From contig CAMLMF010000014.1 of the NCBI GenBank assembly GCA_946480995.1, positions 1 through 16,699 of the forward strand: a DNA stretch of 16,699 nt, read 5' to 3'. Within the stretch, counting starts at the first letter, position 1, and the number at the start of each line of letters is the position of its first letter. This DNA comes from an uncultured Bdellovibrio sp. GTDB taxonomy: Bacteria > Bdellovibrionota > Bdellovibrionia > Bdellovibrionales > Bdellovibrionaceae. The position numbers were made by a program, and so were the translations under genes. This document shows positions 7,688 to 14,681 of this stretch, piece after piece. A model generated the notes under the pieces. The model ran no database searches. It saw only the letters and a program-made list of their open reading frames with translations, and was not told the origin of the DNA.

Positions 7688-9174
7688 AAGTGTCTCCAGT
7701 TTTCTTGATCCAGAACCAGATGTAGTTTTGCTGGATCAAAAACATTTTTCTTTTCCAAGTAAGCGCGGATCACTTTGGCAGTGTTGCCCGGCCCACAGGC
7801 GTGATGCTTCGTTAATATTTCTGGTGCCGCCGTGGCGGCGTATAAAAATTGACTGCCACTATTCCAAAAGAAACTGTCTTTGTTTTGCAACGTCGACACA
7901 TCCATCGAAATTTTGGCACTATAAGTTGCGATCAAAGGCATCTCTGCACTGACAAAGCCGTCATCGTGGGACAGCTTCGCCCACTTTAAAGAACGACCTG
8001 CCAACACCTCAATGCGCGCGGCTTCGTCTTCTCCTAAACCTTCGGCGCAACCGTGCACCCATATACCTTTTTGTGCCAGACTTTGCCATGTTTTAAGCCC
8101 TGCAGCCCAAATATATCCTGAATAAGAAAATCCCTCAGGCCACGCTTCTTTGCGCGTGACATACAAAGCGTTGATGTCAGAAGGCAAAGGACTTAATGGC
8201 AAGGGGGATCGTTCTGTTTCCGCACCTTCCGCCCACAGTTTGTCTTCTGTGCAACAAATTGCTGCGTCAGTTTTAAGAGTGCGCTCTTTAAGTACTTGGC
8301 CTGAATCCGTCAGACCCCGTAAATAAGTGATATCTCCGTAGGAGCGGCGCAGGACAGCGACGCCGATTTTCTGATGGCATCCCCCACCAAAGCTTGCCAG
8401 AATTTCACGTTCTTTTTGGGCGCAGACAAAAGTGTCTTCGTCGTGAATGGTTTTAACTAAAGCCTCAATATCAGCGCGGCCTTTTAAGATCTCAATGGCC
8501 AAAGCCCCTTGGGCTGCGGCATTGGGATTAATACTTAAAGGTAAAACGGCCCAGTTCATTTCACTTAAATGCTGTCGCAATTGAACTTGAACGTCGGCAA
8601 ATTCTGCGTGAGGAGCTGTAAGCAAACGATCTAACGCCGCTTTGGCGACGATCAAACCATCAACTTCTGTGGATTCATACAATTTACGAATGCGAGTTGG
8701 AATATTCCCACGCACATTTTCAAAGCGCACGTCTTGTAAATCAAACGGCAAGTGGCTTTTAAAGAAATCCATCAGATTATAGGCGCGACGAGGCGAAGAA
8801 CTAAAAACGCGTAAAGCCTTTGCATCATTAATTTTTGCAAAGTGTGATTTTTTTAACAGTAAAAGGTCCCGTTGGTCTGCGCGGGGCAATGTCGCTGCGA
8901 TCAAGGTTTCATTTTTAGGCTCTGTCGGAAGGTCCTTCCAAGAGTGTACAACCAGATCTGTTTCTTGGTTGAGCAGCTCGCCGTGAAAGTCTTCTGTAAA
9001 AACACCTTTTTCAGGAATTTTCCATAAGGGGTCTGTTAGATTTTTATCCCCCAAGGATTCTTTAAAGCGATATTCGATTTCTAAGTAGGGATGTTTCGTT
9101 TGTAAAGCTTCACCCACCATCAAGGCTTGCAGGCGCGCTAAATCACTTTTGCGGGCAGAAATTTTTAAGCGCAT
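7675..9174 (-). CDS. hemC: hydroxymethylbilane synthase (HemC) with C-terminal uroporphyrinogen-III synthase-like domain
   Basis: 499 aa, much longer than the usual HemC of about 310. Residues 1-315 are porphobilinogen deaminase: [13 protein letters not shown] at the start, [23 protein letters not shown] with catalytic Asp81, [23 protein letters not shown], and [10 protein letters not shown] with Cys266 for the dipyrromethane cofactor. It joins four porphobilinogens into hydroxymethylbilane. Residues 335-499 look like a compact Hem[41 protein letters not shown] and [17 protein letters not shown] match the strand/turn motifs of that family in order. HemD closes and inverts ring D to give uroporphyrinogen III. 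No other hemD is present, so fusion is the natural reading, but the domain is about 165 aa against the usual 250. The start overlaps the hemA stop by 10 nt, with only a weak ribosome-binding site. Confidence 0.94.
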   Translation of the reverse strand: MRLKISARKSDLARLQALMVGEALQTKHPYLEIEYRFKESLGDKNLTDPLWKIPEKGVFTEDFHGELLNQETDLVVHSWKDLPTEPKNETLIAATLPRADQRDLLLLKKSHFAKINDAKALRVFSSSPRRAYNLMDFFKSHLPFDLQDVRFENVRGNIPTRIRKLYESTEVDGLIVAKAALDRLLTAPHAEFADVQVQLRQHLSEMNWAVLPLSINPNAAAQGALAIEILKGRADIEALVKTIHDEDTFVCAQKEREILASFGGGCHQKIGVAVLRRSYGDITYLRGLTDSGQVLKERTLKTDAAICCTEDKLWAEGAETERSPLPLSPLPSDINALYVTRKEAWPEGFSYSGYIWAAGLKTWQSLAQKGIWVHGCAEGLGEDEAARIEVLAGRSLKWAKLSHDDGFVSAEMPLIATYSAKISMDVSTLQNKDSFFWNSGSQFLYAATAAPEILTKHHACGPGNTAKVIRAYLEKKNVFDPAKLHLVLDQENWRHLCSQ

Positions 9175-10064
9175 AAATCATCCCAACCCAAAGGTCGCAA
9201 CTCTGTCCGTTGCATAAAGGCCTGGGCTTTTTCTTGTAAATACATTTTTAAAGCTAAAATTTTTGAAGAAGTTTCTTTTTTTGTCTCTTCAATTTCGGAA
9301 AAAAACTGGTGCAAGCCCAAAACTTGCGTTTGCGGGGCGTGGGTTGCCACAGCTAAAGCCAACTGATTTTCTTCGCCGCGCAAATCAAAAATATACGAAG
9401 GCGGGCAGTGCATAGAGCGCAGTAAATTTAGAATCAAGTCGTCACTTAACGGGGCGGCCACAATCATCGCATCACAGGTTGTAAAGGCTTGCGTGTAAGT
9501 TTTTAAAGAAAGGTTATTAAACTTTTCTGCAAATTTTTCGATCTTTTCCGGGGACCGGCAGACCACGTGCAGATTTTTTTTATGCGCCAACCAAGGCAAG
9601 ATTTCTTGCGCCAACTGACCTGAACCTAAAATAGCAATGTCCTGAGTGTCTTTGCAGTATTTGCGCAACAGACTTCCATAACTCTGTGAACCCATGCCAG
9701 TTAAATATTCTGCTCGGGTGCGTTTCACTTCAGAAATAGTAAAACTTAACCACTTTTGTGACTCTGCAAAAAGCAGATCATCGGATTCTCGGCGTTTTTC
9801 CATAAAGTTTTTAAACTGACCAAAAACTTCTGTTTCACCCAGAATCGGTGAGTGCAGGCCGCACAGAATTTCTAAAAGAAACGTCAACGCTTCTTTGCCG
9901 CGTAAAATTTGATCTTCGGATTCAAGGGCGTTGTGAAAAAGTACTAAGTCTGTTTCGTTGCAAAAAATAATACTGCGCAAACATGTTTGCCAGACGGCGG
10001 CTTGCGCAGGCAGGCCGATGAAGTTTCTGTTGGATTTTCTGTGAACGAGAAGTATATCTTCCAT
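9165..10064 (-). CDS. hemA: glutamyl-tRNA reductase, short form lacking the dimerisation domain
   Basis: 299 aa against about 420 for typical GluTR. Reduces glutamyl-tRNA to glutamate-1-semialdehyde with NADPH. Family features are the start DILLVHRKSNRNFIGL, the catalytic Cys35 in IIFCNETDL, GLHSPILGETEVFGQFKNF (equivalent to the GL.S...GE.QI.GQVK motif) and a Rossmann motif ILGSGQLAQE. The sequence stops where the C-terminal helical dimerisation domain would begin. The usual CNRTE after the catalytic Cys is CNETD, and the position matching E. coli His99 is Phe62, so it is a divergent enzyme; activity is inferred from its place in a complete pathway. The start is uncertain: a GTG at 10082 is in frame, but ATG 10064 aligns with other GluTR N-termini. 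Neither has a clear Shine-Dalgarno sequence. It is the first gene of the operon and diverges from hemB. Confidence 0.88.
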   Translation of the reverse strand: MEDILLVHRKSNRNFIGLPAQAAVWQTCLRSIIFCNETDLVLFHNALESEDQILRGKEALTFLLEILCGLHSPILGETEVFGQFKNFMEKRRESDDLLFAESQKWLSFTISEVKRTRAEYLTGMGSQSYGSLLRKYCKDTQDIAILGSGQLAQEILPWLAHKKNLHVVCRSPEKIEKFAEKFNNLSLKTYTQAFTTCDAMIVAAPLSDDLILNLLRSMHCPPSYIFDLRGEENQLALAVATHAPQTQVLGLHQFFSEIEETKKETSSKILALKMYLQEKAQAFMQRTELRPLGWDDLCA

Positions 10065-10097
10065 CGCGGACAGATGTATCACTAAACTTTCATTGAA

Positions 10098-10115
10098 GTG
10101 TCATCTAATTGTCAT
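10098..10115 (+). promoter_or_regulatory. PhoB-box-like direct repeat between hemA and hemB
   Basis: The plus strand reads GTGTCAT-CTAA-TTGTCAT: two 7-bp half-sites separated by 4 bp, a period of 11 bp. The E. coli PhoB box consensus is CTGTCAT-AWAW-CTGTCA(T/C), so six of seven bases match in each half-site. PhoB/OmpR-type regulators bind such tandem repeats on one face of the helix. The second half-site also contains TTGTCA (10109-10114), a possible -35. On the other strand the first half-site reads ATGACA, a -35-like hexamer pointing toward hemA. A likely ligand is the response regulator encoded at 4859-5533, or a true PhoB elsewhere in the genome. Confidence 0.55.
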
Positions 10116-10125
10116 CGACATATCG

Positions 10126-10150
10126 TAGTATTAAATCTAATTCCGGTGGA
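10126..10150 (+). promoter_or_regulatory. candidate hemB -10 element and ribosome-binding site
   Basis: TAGTAT at 10126-10131 matches four of six bases of the -10 consensus and lies exactly 10 bp downstream of the direct repeat, the spacing seen at activator-dependent Pho promoters where the box replaces the -35. An alternative without activator is TTGTCA (10109-10114) with TTAAAT (10131-10136) at 16-bp spacing. GGTGGAG at 10144-10150 is the ribosome-binding site, 6 nt before ATG 10157, and it fixes the hemB start. Confidence 0.45.
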
Positions 10151-10156
10151 GATAAT

Positions 10157-11143
10157 ATGAAGTTAACTCAAAGACCTCGAAGAAATCGCAAATCAGAAGC
10201 CCTGCGACAAATGGTTGCAGAGACCGACCTCCGAGTTTCGCAATTAGTGTTGCCACTTTTTTTGTGCGCGGGCAAAGAAGAGCGTCAAGCGATCCACTCT
10301 ATGCCGGGAATCTTTCGCATGAGCCCCGATGTTTTAGTCTCCCACGTTCAAGATGCTGTCAACTTAGGCATTAAGTCTTTTGATCTTTTTCCGGCGTTGT
10401 CGGACTCTTTCAAAGATCCCTATGGCAAAGAATCTTTAAATCCTGACGGCCTTTTGCCGACAACATTGAAAATGCTGCGTAACAAGTTTCCCGATATCAC
10501 GTTGATTTCGGATGTTGCGTTGGATCCTTATTCTTCCGATGGTCACGATGGCGTGGTTCGTAACGGAAAAATCGTCAACGATGAAACGGTTGAAATCTTA
10601 GCCAAGATGGCTATCGTGCACGCCCAAGCCGGAGCCGATATTGTTTCACCTTCAGACATGATGGATGGCAGAGTCGGCGCGATTCGCGAGGCTTTAGACA
10701 GCGAAGGTTTTACTGACACCGGGATTTTGTCTTATTCGGCAAAGTATGCTTCCAGTTTTTACGGACCCTTCCGCGAGGCTTTAGATTCGGCCCCGAAGTT
10801 TGGCGACAAGAAGACTTATCAAATGGACTATCGCAATGCACGCGAAGCCCTGCGCGAAATTGAACTGGACGAATGCGAAGGGGCCGATATGGTGATGGTT
10901 AAGCCAGCGCTTAGCTATCTGGACATTATCAGTCTGGTGAAAAGTCACACGCATTTGCCGGTAGCTGCTTATAATGTCAGCGGGGAATACGGTTTGATCA
11001 AGGCCGGGGCAAAAGCGGGGATTATTGATGAAACGCGGGCCATGGTGGAAACACTGTACTCCATCCGTCGCGCGGGGGCCGATGTGATCTTCACATACTT
11101 TGCCGTGCCCATGGCCGAATGGTTACGTCAGAACGCGACCTAA
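10157..11143 (+). CDS. hemB: delta-aminolevulinic acid dehydratase (porphobilinogen synthase), non-zinc type
   Basis: 328 aa. Condenses two 5-aminolevulinate molecules to porphobilinogen. The two Schiff-base lysines are visible: Lys196 in YSAKYASSFYGPFREA and Lys249 in VMVKPALSYLD. SPSDMMDGRVGAIR and YNVSGEYG are further family signatures. The metal-binding loop reads ISDVALDPYSSDGHDG (118-132), with Ala and Asp where zinc enzymes have cysteines (DVCLC...C), so it should be of the magnesium/zinc-independent class. ATG 10157 has GGTGGAG upstream and gives the normal family length; an upstream in-frame TTG is not supported. It is the only heme gene of the window on the plus strand and shares its control region with hemA, which would keep 5-aminolevulinate supply and use in step. 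Confidence 0.97.
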   Translation: MKLTQRPRRNRKSEALRQMVAETDLRVSQLVLPLFLCAGKEERQAIHSMPGIFRMSPDVLVSHVQDAVNLGIKSFDLFPALSDSFKDPYGKESLNPDGLLPTTLKMLRNKFPDITLISDVALDPYSSDGHDGVVRNGKIVNDETVEILAKMAIVHAQAGADIVSPSDMMDGRVGAIREALDSEGFTDTGILSYSAKYASSFYGPFREALDSAPKFGDKKTYQMDYRNAREALREIELDECEGADMVMVKPALSYLDIISLVKSHTHLPVAAYNVSGEYGLIKAGAKAGIIDETRAMVETLYSIRRAGADVIFTYFAVPMAEWLRQNAT

Positions 11144-11149
11144 TTGCTC

Positions 11150-11196
11150 TTTACACGGAATGCGTGGCTGTTTACAATTTTCTTTTAACAAGGAAG
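11150..11196 (+). promoter_or_regulatory. sigma70-type promoter and ribosome-binding site of the namZ-like gene
   Basis: TTTACA (11150-11155) and TACAAT (11173-11178) each match five of six consensus bases, with an ideal 17-bp spacer. AGGAAG at 11191-11196 precedes the ATG at 11201. This is the best promoter match I found in the window and suggests the gene is transcribed independently of hemB. Confidence 0.65.
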
Positions 11197-11200
11197 TTGT

Positions 11201-12397
11201 ATGAAGTTGGGTGTAGAGGTTCTGTTAAGTGATGCCAAGTTATTGAAGTCCTTAAAAGGTCAACGAGTGGGCTTGGTCTGCCATCCCGCAAGTGTCGATG
11301 AAAACTTGCAACACAGCCTGGATCTTTTAGCCAAAAAAGTGAAGTTGTCATGTGCCTTTGGACCGCAGCACGGTGTGCGTGGTGATAAGCAAGACAACAT
11401 GATTGAAAGTTCAGACTTCGTTGATCCCGTTTTAAAAATTCCTATTTTCAGTTTGTACGGTGAAGTCCGCAGACCCACCCACGAAATGATGCAACACTTT
11501 GATATTTTGTTGTTTGATTTGCAGGATTTAGGCTGCCGTATTTACACCTTTATTACGACACTGCTTTACGTGATGGAAGAGTGCGCAAAATACGGCAAAG
11601 CCGTGATCATCTTAGATCGCCCGAATCCCGCAGGTCGTCCGATTGAAGGTTTTAGAATGTTACCGGGTTGGGAATCCTTCGTCGGTGCTGCACCCTTGCC
11701 GATGCGCCATGGTCTAACGGTGGGTGAACTTGCGCTGTACTTTAAAGATTTCTATGCGCTGGATCTTGAACTGCAAGTCGTTAAGATGAAAGGCTATGCT
11801 CCGAATAAAGGCCCTGGTTTTGGTTGGGATATGAAACGTGCGTGGGTGAATCCTTCACCGAATGCCGCCACTTTGAATATGGCCCGAGCTTATCCTGGCA
11901 CAGTCTTGATTGAAGGGACGACGTTGTCAGAAGCGCGCGGTACGACTCGTGCTTTAGAAATTATTGGGGCTTCCGACATCGATTTTAAAGAAGTTCTTTT
12001 GCGTATGAAAAAGAAAGCACCACAATGGCACAAGGGTGTGACTTTAAGGGAATGCTTTTTTGAGCCCACATTTCATAAACATGTCGGGAAACTATGTCAT
12101 GGCTTTCAGTTCCACACAGATACTGAAAGCTATAAGCACGAACAGTTTAAACCGTTCCGCTTAACCGCATTGATGTTAAAAGTGATTCGCGAAATGCATC
12201 CAAAATATCCGATCTATCGTGATTTTGCTTACGAATATGTCAAAGATCGTTTGGCCTTTGACGTGATCAATGGGGGACCGGCTTTAAAAAACTGGATTGA
12301 AAATCCGAAGGCGACTCCGAAGGACTTAGATGCAGCCTTGGGCAAAGACGAAAAATCTTGGGACAAAGAGCGCCGCAAATATTTATTATATAAATAA
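11201..12397 (+). CDS. DUF1343 / NamZ-family protein (exo-beta-N-acetylmuramidase homologue)
   Basis: 398 aa. The start GVEVLLSDAKLLKSLKGQRV, then VGLVCHPASVD, FGPQHGVRGD (53-62), SLYGEVRRPT, LLFDLQDLGCRIYTFITT, ILDRPNPAGR and AYPGTVLIEGTTLSEARGTT are the serial signatures of the DUF1343 family. The Bacillus subtilis member NamZ (YbbC) removes terminal N-acetylmuramic acid from peptidoglycan fragments. A role in cell-wall recycling, or in digesting prey peptidoglycan if this is a predator, is an inference. There is no signal peptide, so the protein should be cytoplasmic unless exported another way. The family motif is commonly PEHG; here it is PQHG with Gln56. It has its own promoter and ends convergently, one base from the stop of the next gene. 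Confidence 0.9.
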   Translation: MKLGVEVLLSDAKLLKSLKGQRVGLVCHPASVDENLQHSLDLLAKKVKLSCAFGPQHGVRGDKQDNMIESSDFVDPVLKIPIFSLYGEVRRPTHEMMQHFDILLFDLQDLGCRIYTFITTLLYVMEECAKYGKAVIILDRPNPAGRPIEGFRMLPGWESFVGAAPLPMRHGLTVGELALYFKDFYALDLELQVVKMKGYAPNKGPGFGWDMKRAWVNPSPNAATLNMARAYPGTVLIEGTTLSEARGTTRALEIIGASDIDFKEVLLRMKKKAPQWHKGVTLRECFFEPTFHKHVGKLCHGFQFHTDTESYKHEQFKPFRLTALMLKVIREMHPKYPIYRDFAYEYVKDRLAFDVINGGPALKNWIENPKATPKDLDAALGKDEKSWDKERRKYLLYK

Positions 12398-12398
12398 T

Positions 12399-13115
12399 TT
12401 ACTTTTTATAAAAATGGTCGAACTGATCGCGCATAGCTTCTGAATGAAAGAAGAGAAAGTATCGGTTCGGCTGAAAAAAGCAATGCAAGGTGAAATTCGC
12501 CGGAGCCCCTAAGCCTAATTTTTCTAAATGATATAGAAACACGGCACGTTCTGTTAGCATCACGTCCGTGCGTTCTGCTTTTAGCAGTCTTATTCGTGCT
12601 TCCACCTCTTGGATTTCTTGATAACTTTTTGCAGAGTTCACGATCTCTGAAGACACCTTTTGACCTAAAGAAACTTTGGCATTTTTAAAGGCGACAACTC
12701 GCAAGTCAGTAAAATCCTTGGGCTGACTCAGATGAATCTTTCGAGAGGCCTTTGTCGCTGCGCAATTCTCAAAGACATAGGAAAAGTTAGAGCGGAATGC
12801 AAAGGGCAATGAATCTTCTTGAATGTTTACCGCGGCATCGACTTGGCCTTTGCGCAGACGTTCGATAGCTCTCATTGACGGGAAATATTCGTACTCGGGG
12901 GCAAAATGAGCTTTGCTTAAAGCGGCATGCAAAGCCACACCTTCTTCGCCCTGAATATCTTTATTTTCCAAGTAAATGTGCGGAGCCTGTCCCTTGACGA
13001 CCGCCACACGCAAAGGTATTGGAGTTTCAGGAATTTGATAAACGGCGTACGCGAAAGAGGCGCCAAAGAGGCACGCGCAGAAAGTTAAAAAAGCACAGAA
13101 CGACTTATTTTTCAC
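12399..13115 (-). CDS. periplasmic solute-binding-like protein (SBP family 3), orphan
   Basis: 238 aa, GTG start. An N-terminal hydrophobic signal ending at AYA (22-24) suggests export by signal peptidase I. The mature part has the two-lobed pattern of the polar amino-acid binding family: IPLRVAVVKGQAPHIYLE, GEEGVALHAAL, an aromatic region FPSMRAIERLRKGQVDAAV, a hinge-like VVAFKNAKVSLG and a final LKAERTDVMLTERAVFLYHL. At about 215 mature residues it is near the minimum for this fold. No permease or ATPase gene lies nearby, so it may deliver its ligand to a distant transporter or act as a sensor. The start overlaps the preceding gene by 11 nt. The ligand is unknown. Confidence 0.75.
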   Translation of the reverse strand: MKNKSFCAFLTFCACLFGASFAYAVYQIPETPIPLRVAVVKGQAPHIYLENKDIQGEEGVALHAALSKAHFAPEYEYFPSMRAIERLRKGQVDAAVNIQEDSLPFAFRSNFSYVFENCAATKASRKIHLSQPKDFTDLRVVAFKNAKVSLGQKVSSEIVNSAKSYQEIQEVEARIRLLKAERTDVMLTERAVFLYHLEKLGLGAPANFTLHCFFQPNRYFLFFHSEAMRDQFDHFYKK

Positions 13116-13659
13116 CGGACTTCTCGCCTACATTCCACGAGAATGATTTCATGATTTGATTGCACTGCTTTAAGGAACTATTGAAACTCGCCTGATCATC
13201 AAGGCAGGTCATGATCGCGACGCGATCTTCATTTTTTAAAATGACCTGACGGATTTGTTTGTTCTTACTGCGAGAAAGCATGTCGACCACCAAAGCGGGA
13301 CTGCCATTTAAAGTAAAATTCTTTGCTGATAAAACTTCAAAGCCATAGTTTGGATAGTCTCGCATCCACTTGCGCGTATAAAGTTCAAGGGACGCAGTCT
13401 TTGCGACTTTGTCGGTACGGATGCTGAGGCTGCCCTTTTGAGGTTTGTCTTTCGCCGCAAAACGAACTGTGTCCAACAAACTTTTTTCAGATTTACTAAC
13501 CGGAATCCACTCAGAGCCTTCGGTTTTTACCGTAAAGCCTTTGTGCAGAAAATAAAGTCCCTTTTCCGGTGTCGTTAACGCCGAAGTGCTCGTCGCTGGA
13601 TACGGAGCCGACTGTGCAAATAAAGGAACTAAAATTAGAAAAACGAAGAGCTTCTTCAC
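13105..13659 (-). CDS. small exported protein of unknown function
   Basis: 184 aa, GTG start overlapping the upstream stop as GTGA. The N-terminus MKKLFVFLILVPLFAQSA is a typical Sec signal peptide, with likely cleavage after AQSA (residue 18). The mature protein has alternating strands (KGFTVKTEGSEWIPV, SLSIRTDKVAKTASLELY, GFEVLSAKNFTLNGSPALVV), ending with CLDDQASFNSSLKQCNQIMKSF, in which two cysteines (Cys152 and Cys166 by rough count) could form a disulfide. The pattern of an N-terminal strand on a Trp-Pro-like turn and a terminal 'C...F...SF' helix recalls small PsbP/DcrB-like periplasmic proteins, but I do not recognise the family. It lies between a propeller lipoprotein and a binding protein, all exported. 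Confidence 0.7.
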   Translation of the reverse strand: MKKLFVFLILVPLFAQSAPYPATSTSALTTPEKGLYFLHKGFTVKTEGSEWIPVSKSEKSLLDTVRFAAKDKPQKGSLSIRTDKVAKTASLELYTRKWMRDYPNYGFEVLSAKNFTLNGSPALVVDMLSRSKNKQIRQVILKNEDRVAIMTCLDDQASFNSSLKQCNQIMKSFSWNVGEKSGEK

Positions 13660-14681
13660 TCTTTAAGCTTAGCTTGGGGGGCTGGCTCGATGCAAGGACC
13701 TAAATCTGTGGGAAGGGGAGCGATGTAAATTTGTCTTTTGTCTTGAAAAGACCTAACAAACGCCAAACGCTCTGAAGTCTCATTAGATAGAGCTGGTGCA
13801 GACAATGGGTCCGTGCCCTTAAAAACAACCTGGGTGCATTGCTTTTCTAAGTTGTAAACTTCGATTTGCGGATGCTTTTCACCCTTACGAACCACGCTGT
13901 AAAACAGACGTAACGGAGGTTTCGGCGCAAAAAACAAATCACGATATGCACCTTCGCCCGACTTCAGAACAAAGGGTATTTTTTCTTTGAGTTTAAACAG
14001 CACCAGGCTTTGTTCTTCGCTTTTTAAATTCTTTTCGACCCATGCTACTTGCAATTTATCAGGGGTGACGGCGGGATAGCGTTTTTCTTTGTCTTTTTCT
14101 GCGGAAATTAAACTGACCGGTAAATGCTTTAAATCTAAACGATAGATGCCTAAAAGATCCCCGCGGCGAGAGGTAAAGAGCATATAGGGTTTGCTGGCGT
14201 GTTGAACGAACAGCGCCTCGCCATCAAAGCCCGGCTGTTGCGTTAAACGCAAAATATCCGTGCCGTACAGATCACTCATATATAAATCAGCCGGAGGAAA
14301 ATCGCCGTTAAAGTTTTTGTTCAGCAGGGGGCTTTCTTTGATTTCATCTGTCGTGGAAGCGTAAATAATTTCGGAATCACCGACATACGAAGCATCAAAA
14401 GCATCGCCATCAGAAAATGTCACGCGACGTTCTTTATTTTTACCTAAATCAATTTCGTAAATTTGTGCACCCTTATGGGCTGAACGACTTTTGCTCGTGT
14501 ACAGTAAGCGCGTACCATCAGCAGAAAAGCGGGGATGGTCGTTGTCGCCTAGGAAGGTGATCTGTTTTGAGCCTTTAGTTAAAAGATAATCCGGAGTCAG
14601 AACATCTTTGGTCGCACTGAGATGAGTACAGCCCATCCCGAAAACTAAAAACCCACTCACGATTCCTAAAATCCATTTCAT
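13656..14681 (-). CDS. TolB-like (PD40/WD40-like) beta-propeller lipoprotein
   Basis: 341 aa. The signal sequence MKWILGIVSGFLVFGMGC suggests a lipoprotein with Cys18 as the lipidated residue; the box GMGC is atypical because Leu at -3 is replaced by Gly, so processing is only probable. The rest contains repeated propeller blades, clearest in DNDHPRFSADGTRLLYTSKS, followed by IYEIDLGKNKERRVTFSDGD, LYMSDLYGTDILRLTQQPG and SNETSERLAFVRSFQDKRQI. These match the PD40 repeats of TolB and related periplasmic proteins, which act as protein-binding platforms. There is no TolB N-terminal domain and no tol or pal gene nearby, so it is not TolB itself. The start overlaps the mutY stop as ATGA. Confidence 0.82.
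   Translation of the reverse strand: MKWILGIVSGFLVFGMGCTHLSATKDVLTPDYLLTKGSKQITFLGDNDHPRFSADGTRLLYTSKSRSAHKGAQIYEIDLGKNKERRVTFSDGDAFDASYVGDSEIIYASTTDEIKESPLLNKNFNGDFPPADLYMSDLYGTDILRLTQQPGFDGEALFVQHASKPYMLFTSRRGDLLGIYRLDLKHLPVSLISAEKDKEKRYPAVTPDKLQVAWVEKNLKSEEQSLVLFKLKEKIPFVLKSGEGAYRDLFFAPKPPLRLFYSVVRKGEKHPQIEVYNLEKQCTQVVFKGTDPLSAPALSNETSERLAFVRSFQDKRQIYIAPLPTDLGPCIEPAPQAKLKE

Noticed and set aside
10109..10156. In-frame TTG-started extension of hemB
   Set aside because: It would translate the promoter, direct repeat and ribosome-binding site; ATG 10157 with GGTGGAG gives the normal length.
12371..12420. AT-rich inverted repeats at the convergent gene ends (ATTTA-TTATA-TAAAT and TTTTTATAAAAA)
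   Set aside because: Stems are only A/T pairs and lie within coding ends; too weak to call a bidirectional terminator.
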